A stretch of DNA of 64,000 nt from Sphaerolaimus hirsutus (GCA_964036195.1 OZ038458.1:9437832-9501831); one strand, 5' to 3'; numbered from the stretch's first letter, positions 20,890 through 32,894 are shown. The notes: generated by a model from the letters alone, not told the origin. Numbers and translations are program-made.

Positions 20890-22547
20890 TAAATAAAATT
20901 TACATATCTAATAAATCTATAAATGGGACTGTAGTGGAATGTGAGGAGTGAAGGAATTTGTTACCTATAAATAAATGCAGATAAATATAATATTCATGTA
21001 TTTATGTATTTGTGGTGAGCATTAAACAATATTTCATTGTTTCATTCACATCGTACTCAAATTTTGCAGTGATGTAGTTTTTGATGAATAAGTATGACAA
21101 GAGTGTGTGCGCTAAAGCATGAATGCAACCAACATTCATTACGACAAATAGACAAGAACTAAAAAAGTTTTTTGTATAGTTTGATACAGTGATACCATAA
21201 GTGAAAAATGTGGAAAAAAATCATTGAGACATCGTTGAAATTATCATAACAATGGTCCTTTCAGAAGCTCTGCTCATATGGGACACTTCTTGAATTGTTT
21301 TACGTTATATTTTACGAGTTCCTAGGTATTTTAAACGTATCTTACGTTTTAGTAAAAATGCTCAGAATTTGGAAAAGGTATTCACGTTTACATTTACGTT
21401 TTCAAACAATTCCAGTATTTTTACAACTCTGTAATTCACTAGAGTGCGTCAGTATTCCGGTAATCAGATGATTGGGTACTTAACTACCCTGTGTTTTTGC
21501 TTCAGTTGGCATGGAGCCCACGAGGAGTGATGAAGCAATGACGTAGTAAGCGACGTAAACATGCACTTGTACGTGTGAAGATTCTTCTCAAAGTTGTCCG
21601 ATAAACAATTTGCCTAGTCATGGTAAGTAATTCTTGTAAGCTCTATTCTATTTGTGTGTAGTAATTCACATTGCTGTAGAAATGTAAAGAGCTAGCTTTC
21701 AAAAGAAACTTAACTCCGCTCTGATACAAAATATGTTTTGGTTTTTTATTTACGACAGCGTTTAAACGGTTTCGTGTGCTGCCAAAAACATTGAGTGAAA
21801 AAGTTCCATAATTCCGGAACAAAGATCCATAGCAGCAAGAAAAGGCAGTTAAGTGTGATCATTAGTTAAGTTTACACCTATTTCCAGATAGTTTGAACCT
21901 GTCCTGTGTCGCGTGTCCTGTCGTTCAAGTCCCGTCGTTCAAGATTTATAAGCATTTGATAACGAATTTCAGTTGTCAGTTCAAAAAATAAATATTTTCC
22001 GAACCGATAACTAAAATACGTATTCAAATAAAAGTTTTCCTATTCAAGCGTTGACCGACAGGCTCAAATTATCTGCAAATTGGCACGTGTGTACTCTTAA
22101 CTAGTGAGTATACTTCACAGCACTTTATTGCAGATATGGAACTTTACTCCGGAATTATGGCACTTTCTCGATTAATTTTTTTGTCTGCACATTAAGCCAT
22201 GTGTAAATGACCCTTTATCAAATATAAAAAACTCCTCCCTTTTTGTGAAGGTATTTTAATGCCAGCATTAATGTCAGCAGACATAAATATGCAGAATGTC
22301 CCCCCATGCCCACATTTTTTAGTCAAAACTCAAAAGACATCACAGCGCGGTAAACATAAATATCTCCATACGACACCGGCATATGTACATACAACAGTAC
22401 GGAAATATCATTTAGGGTTATATTTGCAGTCGCGCAGCGCACTGCTTGTACTCGCGCGTTAGTCACGAGTGAGTGCGCTGCGCCGCTGCAGCGAGCCGAA
22501 AAGGGCTACCCGGCCGCCTCTTGTTTGTGCCGCATGTCTGTCCATGT
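20890..22547. other. Unassigned stretch with a family D fragment
   Basis: Bases about 21304-21432 (GGTATTCACGTTTACATTTACG, TTACAACTCTG) are a D fragment. The rest is not recognised. A GC-richer patch lies near 22430-22550 without a convincing exon. Confidence 0.35.
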
Positions 22548-22555
22548 GCAAATTG

Positions 22556-23020
22556 CAGGGGTAGGAAAGGGGGTTGCGGGGGGTGGTTACCCCCCCCCCA
22601 AAACTGCCCAGCTATCTATCCCGGAGGCCGCTCAGCTATCTATCTATTCCGAAGGCAAAATTTTGGGCTACTATCTCCTAAACCCCCCCCCCCCCCCCAA
22701 CCGGCTAGCTAGTTACCTATTTTTGAGAAACACGACCACAATTTTCACTCAAAATCGCTATTTTTCATACCTTTTTATAGATTTTCACCACCAAAATCAC
22801 TAGTTCATGCATCTAACTGCCTATTTTTAGTAGTATATGTGCTTATAAACCCATTTTTCACCTACTTTTAACGGTTTTCGCCCTTCTATGCCTATATATT
22901 GAACCCCCGCGAACCCCCCCCCCCAACCCCCCCAGAAAATTTTTCAGCCATCGATCCCTCCGAAGGAGCGATTTGCTATCTATCCAACCCCCCTGAGGCT
23001 CGAAATCTAGAAGACCCCTG
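22556..23020 (-). mobile_element. hAT-type MITE family E with perfect TSD
   Basis: CAGGGGTAGG at the left, GAAGACCCCTG at the right, and an exact duplication GCAAATTG (22548-22555 and 23021-23028). The E core is in inverse orientation (TTTCACTCAAAATCGC, CGCCCTTCTATGCC). C-tracts and ATCTATCCCGGAGG motifs lie at both ends. Confidence 0.9.
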
Positions 23021-23028
23021 GCAAATTG

Positions 23029-23722
23029 ACACCACTTGAACTCTCGTAGCATGCAATAGATCGTAGTTTATTTGCCGAGATTATATTTACCCACATTATT
23101 TTTGTGCTGAGTTCTATTCTCGAAAATTATTGTGATTATTTACGTCCCGATTTTTAGCGAAGGACAGGTAGCCTTTGAGCGCTATTGAATTCCGGGGATG
23201 GGCGGGGTTTCTTCTTTTGTTTGCTTTCGACGGGTATTCTGATTGACTATTGTTAGCGCAGCGTGTGTTGATGTTTACGAAAATACCAGTAAAATGTTAA
23301 ATCTGTAGTTTCATAGTGAACTATTCCTTCGCTTTGATCTACATTTGTTTTTTAAATCAGGGCACGGCTTTGTCGCAATGCTGAGTGGAATGGATGATAA
23401 ATACCAGTGGGGGTAAATGTCTCCTATCGCATCGGTCGTAATTGAATTTTTCCGCCCCCCCACCTACACGACCTACTTTTTGTCGTCACTGAAATAGAAC
23501 CGTAGTCCCTTCCAAGTTATTTACAAGGCGAAGAGGCAAAAATACATAACAAGCAAAGGCAACAGGGAGAAAAATTGCTTATACTTTTTATGTAAAAGCG
23601 CATAAAAATAGGTGTATAAATAGATACATTTATATAGGTAATATAATAGCTGAAAATAAGCGATAAGGCATATCAAGGCAAAAAGGTACAAAAATTCTCG
23701 TAATTGCTCAAATTTTTTAGCA
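23029..23722. other. Unassigned sequence, E-like at the right
   Basis: 23029-23550 shows nothing recognisable. About 23555-23720 resembles a degraded family E core (GAGAAAAATTGCTTATAC, AGCTGAAAATAAGCGATAAGG), continuing after the A insertion at 24413. Confidence 0.45.
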
Positions 23723-23730
23723 CGTGTGGA

Positions 23731-24412
23731 TAGGGCTGACCAAAAATGTTTTTTAACGGCCCTGTTTGTTTGTTTTTAAAAACAAACATTCTTTTTTTTA
23801 ATTTGAAAAAAAATTGAAAATATAAAACGGTTTTTTTTTAAACTCCCAAATATGGTTATGAGTTAACATATACAGGTATATTAGACTATTGCCAGTATTT
23901 TGTGATGTTAAATATAGCCATAGAATGGCTGTGGAGCCATGGGATAGCAATATTATAAGTGGTGATTTCTGTCAAAAATATCCATTTTTGTCGACTTGTT
24001 ACGTATATCGCCTTTTGTCAAATGCACTTCAAGTCAAGGTTTGCATGGAATAGCACTTGTATAAAGTTATAATAGAAGGCTAATCCATTGACACTGGTGG
24101 ATCACACTGTAGAAGTATGTGGGAGCAGATTGGCTCGATATTATCTACTATAGTAACATATCACGGCTTATTATTGCACAATAGCATGAACAAATGGGAG
24201 CTTTCACACTATAAGTGCTTCAAAACCAATGACAACCACAACCAATAGTAAAGTGAATGTGAAATTGCGCGCTTGCGCGTAAAAAAATGCAAAATACCTA
24301 GTGCATAGTACAAAAAAATTTGGCTGATGTTTTTAAAAAACGGTTTCGATGCCTCTGTTTAAAAAAAACTTTTTCTTAAAAAAGGACGGTAAAAAAACAC
24401 GGGCCATCCCTA
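23731..24412. mobile_element. hAT-type MITE family A, diverged copy
   Basis: TAGGGCTGACC at the left and GGCCATCCCTA at the right. Flanking 8-mers CGTGTGGA (23723) and CGTGTGTA (24413) match at 7 of 8. The A interior is intact in outline, including AAATTGCGCGCTTGCGCG near 24265. It is older than the 28.4 and 51.6 kb copies. Confidence 0.82.
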
Positions 24413-24644
24413 CGTGTGTATATCTTAGCGATCTGGGGGTGCCCAAGTGTGTAGGAGTGGGTGGGAGTTTGGCCGCCCCCTTTTCCGTGGTGGGACGTTA
24501 AAGGCATACGGAATTGCGATTTTCCATGCCAATTTGTAAGTCATTGTGCAAAAATTGTGCGCGAGCATGTAGAGATGTCCCGGTTATTTCAGCGGTGAAA
24601 AAAAACACAAGCATCAAAACCATTGTTTAACTGCAGCTGAAATT

Positions 24645-25164
24645 TAGTACTTACTCACTATCACTAGGTATTTTATGGAATAATTTTCGCTCAAAATCAC
24701 TATTTTTTGTATCATTTTATAGATTTTCACCTCCAAAATCACTAGTTCTTGTTCCTATTTACCCATTTTCCGCTATTTTTAGTACTATATGCTCTTGTAT
24801 ACACAATTTGAGCTATTTTACACCTACTTTTAGCGATTTTTCTTCCTTCTACTCCCTAAAAAAGCCTATATATCGAACCCCCGCTACCCCCCAACCCCGC
24901 CTCAACCCCCCCCCCCAAAAATTTTTTTTTTTTTTCCCAGCTATCATCTATCCCGGAGGCCGCTCAGCTGTGTGCAGCGATCTACGTTTTTATGTCCAAA
25001 TATATCCTGTTTTGGGTACGCAAATGCCTACTATTTACTACGATCCTTACGAAAATTTCTGATAAAATAATAACCCCCTCGAATAAACTCCCCCTCGAAT
25101 TGACACCCTCAAATTTTGCTGGCGAAATAATAAATCCCCATGGGGGTATTTCGAGGTAATACGG
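24645..25164. mobile_element. Family E fragment joined to a family B fragment
   Basis: 24660-24970 is an E core in inverse orientation ending GGAGGCCGCTCAGCT. It switches at about 24972 to the right half of a B element (TATATCCTGTTTTGGG, CCCCTCGAATAAAC) ending GAGGTAATACGG at 25164. Confidence 0.6.
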
Positions 25165-25224
25165 TAAATTTACAGCGCTGCCAAGCGTTAGCGCCAACGC
25201 CGATGTCGCCGTGGCGTTGCGCCT

Positions 25225-25340
25225 ACGAATGGTGCCATTCTGGCACTGTGAAATTTTTGGGGCGGGGTTGAGCCCCCTCTCTTTCACCCGGCTCCACAAA
25301 CAAACAGCCCCCTGCTCCTAAATCCTGAATACATCCCTGC
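25225..25340 (-). mobile_element. Family C fragment
   Basis: Retains GGTGCCATTCTGGCACT, the GAGCCCCCTC tract and the end CTGAATACATCCCTG. Left part missing. Confidence 0.55.
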
Positions 25341-25410
25341 TCCCAGGATAGATGATAGTATCCAAGTTATGCGGCGCCTTGGATAAATAGCTAGCTGGAA
25401 CGTCTGAGCG

Positions 25411-25848
25411 CAGTGGCGTATCCAGGGGTGGGGGGGTTAGCTACCGGGGTGAGACCTAAAAAATCCAGCGAAGTGCAACTTTTGCTAGGAATTTTTCAAA
25501 GTATACTCGACGGACAGCACACCTAGTATGAAAACCTACCATAATTTAATTAATAGAATCTTGTGATAAATTTCGTAATTAATTATTCGCTGTACACTAA
25601 ACCACTTAAAATGGACCCAATCGTGTGCCTGTTGCTGTATATGCATATTTACATATAAATACAGTGGTTCCTGGCGCTAACGCCACCGTTAATGGCGCCA
25701 TGGCGTAGCGCCTACAAATGGCGCCAGTGCCATAGCGCCATTTCGTCACTGGGTAGGTTAAATTTTACGGGGGGGGGGGTGAGCCCCCCATTCGCCGGGC
25801 TCATGTAAACAAACAACCCCCCGCTCAAAAATCCTGAATACGTCCCCG
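25411..25848 (+). mobile_element. hAT-type MITE family C
   Basis: CAGTGGCGTATCCAGG at the left and CCTGAATACGTCCCCG at the right. Flanking 8-mers TCTGAGCG (25403) and TCCGGGCG (25849) agree at 6 of 8. The interior has the GGCGCCATGGCG repeats and the TATGCATATTTACATAT palindrome. Confidence 0.82.
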
Positions 25849-25856
25849 TCCGGGCG

Positions 25857-26648
25857 GATACCCCCGTCAAGCCATCCACATTGGAGACCCCCGGAAAAGT
25901 ATTCCAATGAAAATCATTCCCCCCCCGTGAACCATATCATATGAAAAAATTGCAACTGCAAGTAACACGACGCAGACGTTTTTATATTGTAGTGTTTTGT
26001 TCCCTTAGCTAAAATCCATTTAGTTCCGGTTCCGGCAACTGCAAGCGCCGTTATTTTGCTGGTGGATTGGACTGAAATTTCACCAACACTTTAACCATGT
26101 TTTGTTTGAGGAATGCGAGAACATTGTTTCCGTGTTCCATGCTTGATGGCGTATTCAATTACGTGGGATGGGGGGGGGGGTTTGGCGCTGCATGCTAATT
26201 TACAGGAACGATTTGACATTGGGGTCACATCGAATTATCATCGACTGCATGTGCTGTCGTTTTTAGCTCACAGTTGTGCTTTAGTGTTTCTGACACTGCG
26301 TTTTTTTTAAACGAAAAACATGCATTTGGTGTCGAAAAGCATCAGCTTTTGAAGTCAGTATGAAGAGATGTTGTTGTATGTGTATACCTACACAAAAAGG
26401 GCTTTGTTAATCTGATATGCGCCATTTAATTGCCATGCTATATTTTATCCAAGTTTAGTTTCGTAAATACTTAGTTATCAACTGCTTAGTTTTATAGATA
26501 AATATTTAATCAAGTGAGAGGATGTGTTTCAAGTTCAACAGACACATCAATAACATGTGCCTTGTAATTCCGTTCTCTTAAAGTGGGAAGTTTATTTTTA
26601 TTAAATGTTTATACGGTAACTTATATACAAAATTCAGTGAAATCAATA
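25857..26648. other. Unassigned sequence
   Basis: No gene or repeat recognised; AT-rich with one G-tract near 26170. Confidence 0.35.
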
Positions 26649-26656
26649 GTGAAATG

Positions 26657-27151
26657 CAGAGTTGTTAAAAGTACCGAACTTTTTCAAAGTATACGAAAGC
26701 GTAACGTATTTTTTTTTACTCACCCTCTGAGTACAGAAAACTTAAAGTAAAACGTTTTTACTTATACTCATGAGTAAACATGAGTAAAATACTGTTTGCC
26801 CCAGAAAACGTAAAAGTGAGTATTTTTAGGAATTGTACCACCATTTTCACTAAAAATCACTAATTTTCATACCTTTTTGACAATTTTAACCTTCAAACTC
26901 TCTTGTTCGTGTGTTATTCGCCTATTTTCAGCATTTCTTCAAACTAGTCTTTCCTATTTGTCGCTTTTTTCTTTATTTCTTCCCATCTATGGCTTCAAAA
27001 AGCCTATCTAACATACGTTTTCAATACTCGAGTACTTTCAAAAAGTATACGTAAAAGCGAGTACAGGCACTTTTTTCTAACTATACGTTAACGTATTTAC
27101 TCAGTATTCGAGTACTTTTTGAGTAAACGTAAATACGTTTTAACAACTATG
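26657..27151. mobile_element. hAT-type MITE family D, best copy
   Basis: CAGAGTTGTTAAAAGTAC at the left, TTTTAACAACTATG at the right, and an exact 8-bp duplication GTGAAATG (26649-26656 and 27152-27159). Subterminal arrays of AACGTA / TACGTT repeats face inward. The middle holds the shared E-type core (TCACTAAAAATCACTAATTT, CCTATTTTCAGC). Confidence 0.92.
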
Positions 27152-27159
27152 GTGAAATG

Positions 27160-27726
27160 TCTGCACAGTTGATCGAATCTGCAATGTCTGATCGAAAGAT
27201 AAGTTGACTCAGTCGTAAATACTTGACTCTGACTACCTACCTAAGCCTTTTCGTTTAATGAATTTTTTGCAAATTGAATTACCTACACTGTTTTTTCCCT
27301 AATTCAATAAAGTAGAATACCTAGAAAAAACCCCGCTGCTTTAAGACATAAACACTGCGAAAATGATTGCGTTGAAATTGATTGCGTTTGAAAACAACAG
27401 GAACAACCGATTCTCACATCAATCATGAAATCCCCCTGTGGGTTGCTGTTGTTGCAGCCGCTGGCCGAGCCAAAAGCTTTCTGTATTTGGGAAAATGCGG
27501 CTGTTCATGTGTTTGTGTTTGTGTGCTTTACACATTTGAATACGGTACGTCAATATTGTAATTTACGTATGTATGGCATTATTATAATGCATAGTATTTA
27601 CTGGTTATGGCAGGTGGTTTTCAAACATTTTTTGGTAAATAAAGTTTTTTTCAACTCAATACCTAGTTTCAACTAACTAAATTGTTCACCGCCCTTCTCA
27701 CAAACATTTAACCCAGTTGATACTTA
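27160..27726. other. Unassigned sequence
   Basis: AT-rich, with one 83-codon open frame (27425-27676) without splice or codon-bias support. Confidence 0.35.
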
Positions 27727-28004
27727 CCGTATTTCCCCAAAATACCCCCCCCCCTCCGTCGAAAGATCTCCCGGTTTGAGCGAGCATATGAAAAAAATAC
27801 CCCCCCCCCCTCAAAATACCCCTCCCTCAATTACCCCCCCCCCCCCTCCCCTCGAAACACCCCTCCCTCAATTAATCCCCATCCACTCGATACACCCCTC
27901 CCTCAATTATACCCCATCCCCTCGAAATACCCCTCCCTCAACTACCCCATCAAAATGTGCACTCTCTAAAAATAGACCCCCCGGGGGTAATTCGGGGAAT
28001 CGAA

Positions 28005-28204
28005 NNNNNNNNNNNNNNNNNNNNNNNNNNNNNNNNNNNNNNNNNNNNNNNNNNNNNNNNNNNNNNNNNNNNNNNNNNNNNNNNNNNNNNNNNNNNNNNN
28101 NNNNNNNNNNNNNNNNNNNNNNNNNNNNNNNNNNNNNNNNNNNNNNNNNNNNNNNNNNNNNNNNNNNNNNNNNNNNNNNNNNNNNNNNNNNNNNNNNNNN
28201 NNNN
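28005..28204. other. Assembly gap, 200 N
   Basis: Exactly 200 N within family B sequence. The equal size of the two gaps suggests a placeholder length rather than an estimate. Confidence 0.95.
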
Positions 28205-28367
28205 ATTTTCGTAAGGATCGTAGTAAATAGTAGGCATTGTCATACCCAAAACAGGTAATAAATGTGTCTAAACAGGATATATTTGGACATAAAACCGTAG
28301 ATAACTACACAAACTAGTCTATGTGTAGCTGCAATGCAAATTAACAGTAATATACATCATGTACATT

Positions 28368-29033
28368 TAGGGTTGGCCGATGTTTTTTTTAAACGTTTTT
28401 TTTTTAAAAAAAAACGTGTTTTTTTTAAAAAAAACATGACGTCCGAAATGTTTTTTTTTTAAAAAAAACATCGGCCGAAATTTTTAGTACTAAGCACTAG
28501 GTATTTTGCAAAATTTTTGCGCGCAAGCGCGCAATTTCACACACAAATTGACATTGGTGGTTGTTTTCATTGGTTTTGTTGCATTTTTAGTATCAAAACA
28601 TCCATTTCTATGTGCTACCATGGGTGAATAAGCCGACATATGTTGCTGTAATATATAATATTGAGGTAATGTGCTTCCATGTACCTCCACAGTGTGTAAC
28701 TTCACTCCCAAAGTAACAACCTCCTTATATAACCTTGTTTGATCACCATTCCGTGCCAAACTTTACCTGAAGTCACGAACATTCGACTATAAGGCGATAT
28801 ACAAATGATATGTCGACGAAAAATGGATATTTTTGACACAAATCACCACTTATAATGCTATCCCATGGCTCCACAGCCATTATATGGTCATATTTAACAT
28901 CACAGAGTATTGCCAGTGTCTGATATACCTATATATGTTGACACTAGGTCATATCTGGGAGCTTTTAAAAAAAAGCGTTTTTTTTATTAAAAAAACATCG
29001 AGTTAAAAAAAAACGTTTTTTTTTCCAACCCTA
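28368..29033 (-). mobile_element. hAT-type MITE family A, young full copy
   Basis: TAGGGTTGG..CCAACCCTA with TGTACATT (28360) and TGTACACT (29034), 7 of 8. By eye the ~490-bp unique interior differs from the 51585 copy at only a handful of sites. It contains AAATTTTTGCGCGCAAGCGC near 28510. The ~89-residue open frame inside is repeated in the other copy and is probably incidental. Confidence 0.92.
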
Positions 29034-29461
29034 TGTACACTGCATACATGACGTATTTATTATGTACATGACGTACATCATTCCGAAGGGGGGGGGGTAT
29101 TTTGAGGGGGGTGTTTATTATTTCCCCAGCCCATTTTGAGGGGGGGTTAATTCGAGGGGGGGTTAATACAAGGGGGGATAATTCGAGGTAATACGGTATT
29201 GCCTTTTACAAGTATGAGGTGCGTAGTTAATGCACCGATCATGTATTAACCATGGTCACATTTGTTATGTGCATTTTGTTAACACATGACTGGTATGCAA
29301 TTACCCGGTCAATAACTATTTAACTAGCACTTCAGATATAATATGTATAATTATTGGCGCTGATCCTCACTTCCAAATATCTAACCAGATTACATAGTCA
29401 TGTTTTGTTTATGAAACTAGTTAGAGTTACTACAGCAAGCATTGTCACTTTGAGTCACAAG

Positions 29462-30770
29462 TAGGGTGGCAGACGGTACGGCTTTGCGGTAAACCGTACG
29501 GTACGGTAAATTTTCTCTTTTGCGGTAAACGGTACGGTACGGTAAATTTTCAATTTTGCGGTAAACGGTACGGTACGGTAAATCTGAAAAGTGCGGTTCG
29601 CGGTACGGTACGGTACGGTAAATTTTCGCTTGTCAGAAATGTACCAATGCCAGACTACAGACAACTTTTACTTCATGAATTGACAGAAAATTGAATTATG
29701 CAACGTGTTCAGGGACGTATCCAGGATTTTTGAGCGGGGGGGGCTGCTTGTTTACGGGGGTCGGCGAACGGGGGGGGGGGGGCTCAGCCCCCCCCCCTAA
29801 AATTTTCCCTATATAGGGTCTGAAAAGCCTTTTGGCGCTAGCGCCATACAAAGGCGCCATGCCATGGCGCTATTGGCGTTGGCGCCAGCGCCAGGAACCG
29901 CTTTATATGTATGTAAATATGCATACATATAAAGCGAAATTTACAAAAAATCTATTCATTTCAAAGGATATTGGTTTCCAGGGGCCGATCCGCTGAAAAT
30001 ACAACCCATGGGGAAGAAATTGCGCGCTTGCGCGCAAAATTTTTGAGAAACATCGAAAAATATATAGGAAAAGTGGCATTTTCCGGGACTTTTTAGGTCT
30101 CACCCCGGGAAGGGGGGGGGCTGCAGCCCCCCCCCCCTGGATACGTCCTTGAACGTCCTTTAGAACACAATAACAGTGTGATAACATAGAATTACATTAA
30201 CCACAATGCAGTGGCTCAATATACAGGCTTTTTGAAGGTTTAGAAGGAAGAAATGGAGAAAAATTGCTAAAAGTGGGTGAAAAATTGCTAAGTGGGTGAA
30301 AATGGTAAAAAGTATATAAGTGCATACATATGTACCTACAACAAATAAGCTCAAAACATTGAGGATGATGTAAAACAACTACAGTGCGATTTGAAGCACA
30401 TGGCTTGATTTTAAAAACACATTATACTATTGTAAATGAAGAGTTACAGCAATATTGCATGTGGAAATGGAAGGGTTTCAAATCAGTCCAAACAATGTTG
30501 TCAAATTTGCGTGCTTGCGCGCAAAAAATTTGCAGAACACCACATCTTAAAGTTAATTTTAAGGTGAACTTTTAAGGTCAATCTGAGTCAAATTTACCGC
30601 ATTTTCTGTGGTAAATGAGTGCGGTACGCGGTACGGTACAGTAAATTTTGGAAAATGCGGTACGCGGTATGGTACGGTAAATTTCTAAAAGTGCGGTAAA
30701 CGGTACGGTATGGTAAATTTTCCAAAAATGCGGTACGGTACGGTACAGTACGGTAAATTCTGCCACCCTA
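29462..30770. mobile_element. hAT-type MITE family J (CGGTACGGTA arrays) with nested C
   Basis: TAGGGTGGCAGA at the left, TCTGCCACCCTA at the right, and a perfect 8-bp duplication GTCACAAG (29454-29461 and 30771-30778). Arrays of GCGGTAAACGGTACGGTA units lie inside each end in opposite orientation. The centre carries both shared modules: the E-type core (30220-30350) and a GCTTGCGCGCAAAAAATTT block at 30512. Confidence 0.92.
29710..30151 (+). mobile_element. hAT-type MITE family C nested in J
   Basis: CAGGGACGTATCCAGG and CCTGGATACGTCCTTG, with 8-mers AACGTGTT (29702) and AACGTCCT (30152), 6 of 8. The interior has GGCGCCATGCCATGGCGC, the ATGTATGTAAATATGCATAC palindrome and GCGCGCTTGCGCGCAAAATT at 30023. 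Confidence 0.88.
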
Positions 30771-30949
30771 GTCACAAGGGTTACATCAAGGGTGGTTAAG
30801 TGGGTGGAAAATAATGTCTGAGATTTCGAGCATTCAAGTTCCAAAAGTATTCTACACCTATCTATGGGTGCAGCGTTAACTACTTTTAAGCAGCATTTGT
30901 TCCCACAACACTCTGTATTTAGTGCTTTTAATAGCAAACTTCTCCAGTA

Positions 30950-32050
30950 CCGTATTTCTTCGATCATATTGACCGCCAATGTATTGTTTCATAAGCGGTT
31001 TTCGGGGGTCAATGTAATCGAGCACAGCAATGTAAACAAGCACGGCAATATATTTTTCAGATCGTATTCAAGATTTAAGCGCAATTAGTGACATAAGTGC
31101 AAATCATTGTCATTTTGTGACATAACGCTGCACAATACCGTATGAGTAGATAGCAAAAGCAAAACATAGGCAGAACAGATGGTGTGCATATGAAGGGTGT
31201 GCTTCTAAAAGTACCGATCTACAAATTTTTCAAATTTGAGTTAGGACCATTTTTGGTGTCCCCATAAAAATGCGCTTCAAAAATATATATAATATGTGGG
31301 GGGTGCGAAATTCAATTTTGAGATATGGGGGGTCGAAAAAAGCAAAAAAATAGCAAAATACAGTTTTTGAAATTTTAAAAGTACCGATCTACAAGGTTTT
31401 TCAGCTTTTGTGTCTTTAAAAGTACCGATATACACACTTTTTTCAAAATTGTTCTTTTAAATGTACCGATCTGCACATTATTTTTTGTGCTTCTAAAAGT
31501 ACCGATGTCAGATCGGTGTCCAGTTGCGCAAAAACTCATTTTGTGCTTTTTTATTATGGGTAAAAGTACCGATCTACAGCTTTCTGATTTTGTGCTTAAA
31601 AAAATACCGATCTACACGCTATTACCAATTTGTTCCTTTAAAATGTACTGTACTACAAAAAATACGATTCACTAAATGTTATATAGCTAGTGTTATATGT
31701 ATAAACAATGATTATACCCATGCATGTGGATACCCAATAATATGGCCGAAATACCCATACCCAAAATTCCCATACCCAATACCCATGTATGGGTATTGCA
31801 TGCTCCAAACTTTCAATCGCGATTATCTCAAAATCAGTTTTTTGTAGATCGGTACTTTTAGAAGCACACCCTTCATATGTATTTATGGCGGCGAACATCA
31901 AAACATAAATTGGATTATGCACCGTCAATCTATCTCACACGGCAATGTATTCGAGCACGGCAATGTATTTTTCAGATGCCCTATAGACCCGCCAAAGTAA
32001 TCGAGCAAGCCAATGTGAATGAACACGTCAATAAGATCGAAGAAATACGG
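30950..32050. mobile_element. B-like MITE (TTCTTCGATC ends) with a nested element
   Basis: CCGTATTTCTTCGATCATAT at the left and GATCGAAGAAATACGG at the right, TA-flanked. Repeated (T)CGAGCACGGCAATGTA motifs occur on both sides of the insertion at 31187. Confidence 0.72.
31187..31879. mobile_element. Inverted-terminal element with ACCGATCTAC repeats
   Basis: Inverted terminal repeat of about 39 bp: CATATGAAGGGTGTGCTTCT... at 31187, with its inverse ending at 31879. Both sides carry CATATG, itself a palindrome, so the exact duplication is ambiguous. The unit AAAAGTACCGATCTACA recurs at about 31207, 31378, 31420, 31496, 31561 and 31598. Short CCCATACCCA repeats occur near 31745-31790. Confidence 0.8.
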
Positions 32051-32595
32051 TATGTTAGGATTGTATGCCGACATGCATACAAAAAATGAGACATTGTTGG
32101 CCAGAACATATTATTGTATTCTAAACAGAACACACAGTTGTTCCACAACCTTACATTTTGAACATTTTGTCTGTACTGGATGTATGATTGGAATAGGCCA
32201 TGTCGAATGAATACCCAAGGTAATTCAGTCGATAGTGTCTCATAAACATTTAACGGACAGGGGGATCCAACTAGATATCGTTCAAATCTTGATCTAGATG
32301 GTTTTAGTGATCCCAGTGACCTGTTGGCCCAAGCTTTTTGTTTAGTTATTATCCGTAGACTATTTTTGCCTACCGAATGGTCGATACCATTTTCTTTTTG
32401 TTCAGCCAGAGATCTACCTAACGGACTATGTTTACGGCCGGTTCTATTTTGCAATTTCATCCATTCCATATACACCGCTTTTGTAGTTCTACTAACCATA
32501 TTACTGTCCAGGTATCTCTGATGGTTTATTACTATTTGTGTATACCATGCCTTCATGGTAGTAACGTCACCATCTATTGCGAGACACTGGTCCAT
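31981..32595 (-). CDS. Hypothetical open reading frame, 204 codons
   Basis: The longest gap-free open frame in the window. The C-terminal ~20 residues read through the end of the B-like MITE (TYRISSIL), so any natural coding part must stop or splice before it; a GG/GTATTC donor-like site occurs near 32222. The N-terminal ~115 residues are hydrophilic and Ser/Lys/Arg-rich and match no family I recognise. Codon use is not GC3-biased, unlike the receptor exons. It could be a chance frame, a decayed transposon frame or part of an unrecognised gene. It lies next to a large hairpin at 32607. Confidence 0.2.
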   Translation of the reverse strand: MDQCLAIDGDVTTMKAWYTQIVINHQRYLDSNMVSRTTKAVYMEWMKLQNRTGRKHSPLGRSLAEQKENGIDHSVGKNSLRIITKQKAWANRSLGSLKPSRSRFERYLVGSPCPLNVYETLSTELPWVFIRHGLFQSYIQYRQNVQNVRLWNNCVFCLEYNNMFWPTMSHFLYACRHTILTYRISSILLTCSFTLACSITLAGL

Positions 32596-32606
32596 GAATA
32601 TGTTGG

Positions 32607-32894
32607 TTTGTGTTCAAATTCAATTGAAAGCGATTGATTTGGTGGACATCTTCTATCTGCAGCGTCTGGTGCCAGTTCCGCAAATTGAGAAGTGACAAGT
32701 AAAATGGCAAAAGCGACAAGAAGTTACTTCTTTTTTTATGTTTATTTTACTTCACTTTCTCCAATTTACCTGCCATTTCACTTCACTTTTGCCATTTTAC
32801 TTCTCACTTCTCAATTTGCGGAACTGGCACCAGATGCTGCAGATAGAAGATGTCCACCAAATCCCATCGCTTTCGATTGAATTTGAACACAATC
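32607..32894. repeat. Foldback hairpin, ~115-bp arms
   Basis: Left arm 32607-32720 (TTTGTGTTCAAATTCAATTG ... CCGCAAATTGAGAAG) pairs with right arm about 32775-32894 (CTTCTCAATTTGCGGAACTG ... TTGAATTTGAACACAA), with ~55 bases of loop. A family C element has inserted at its right edge. A long hairpin transcript would be predicted if it is transcribed. Confidence 0.82.

Larger units (their letters stand above)
27727..29196. mobile_element. Family B region broken by a gap and a nested A
   Basis: CCGTATTTCCCCAAAATAC at 27727 with TA before it, and ATTCGAGGTAATACGG at 29196 with TA after it. The left side is a long CCCTC-rich tract. Sequence just before the gap (GTAATTCGGGGAA) looks like the right end of one B copy, while sequence after it is the interior of another, so two copies may be merged here. 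Confidence 0.6.

Noticed and set aside
27776..28258. 160-codon frame across 27.8-28.3 kb
   Set aside because: It runs through 200 N and through the CCCTC tract of a B element.
28490..28759. 89-codon minus frame repeated at 51686-51907
   Set aside because: Conserved only because the two A copies are recent duplicates; broken in the diverged copies.
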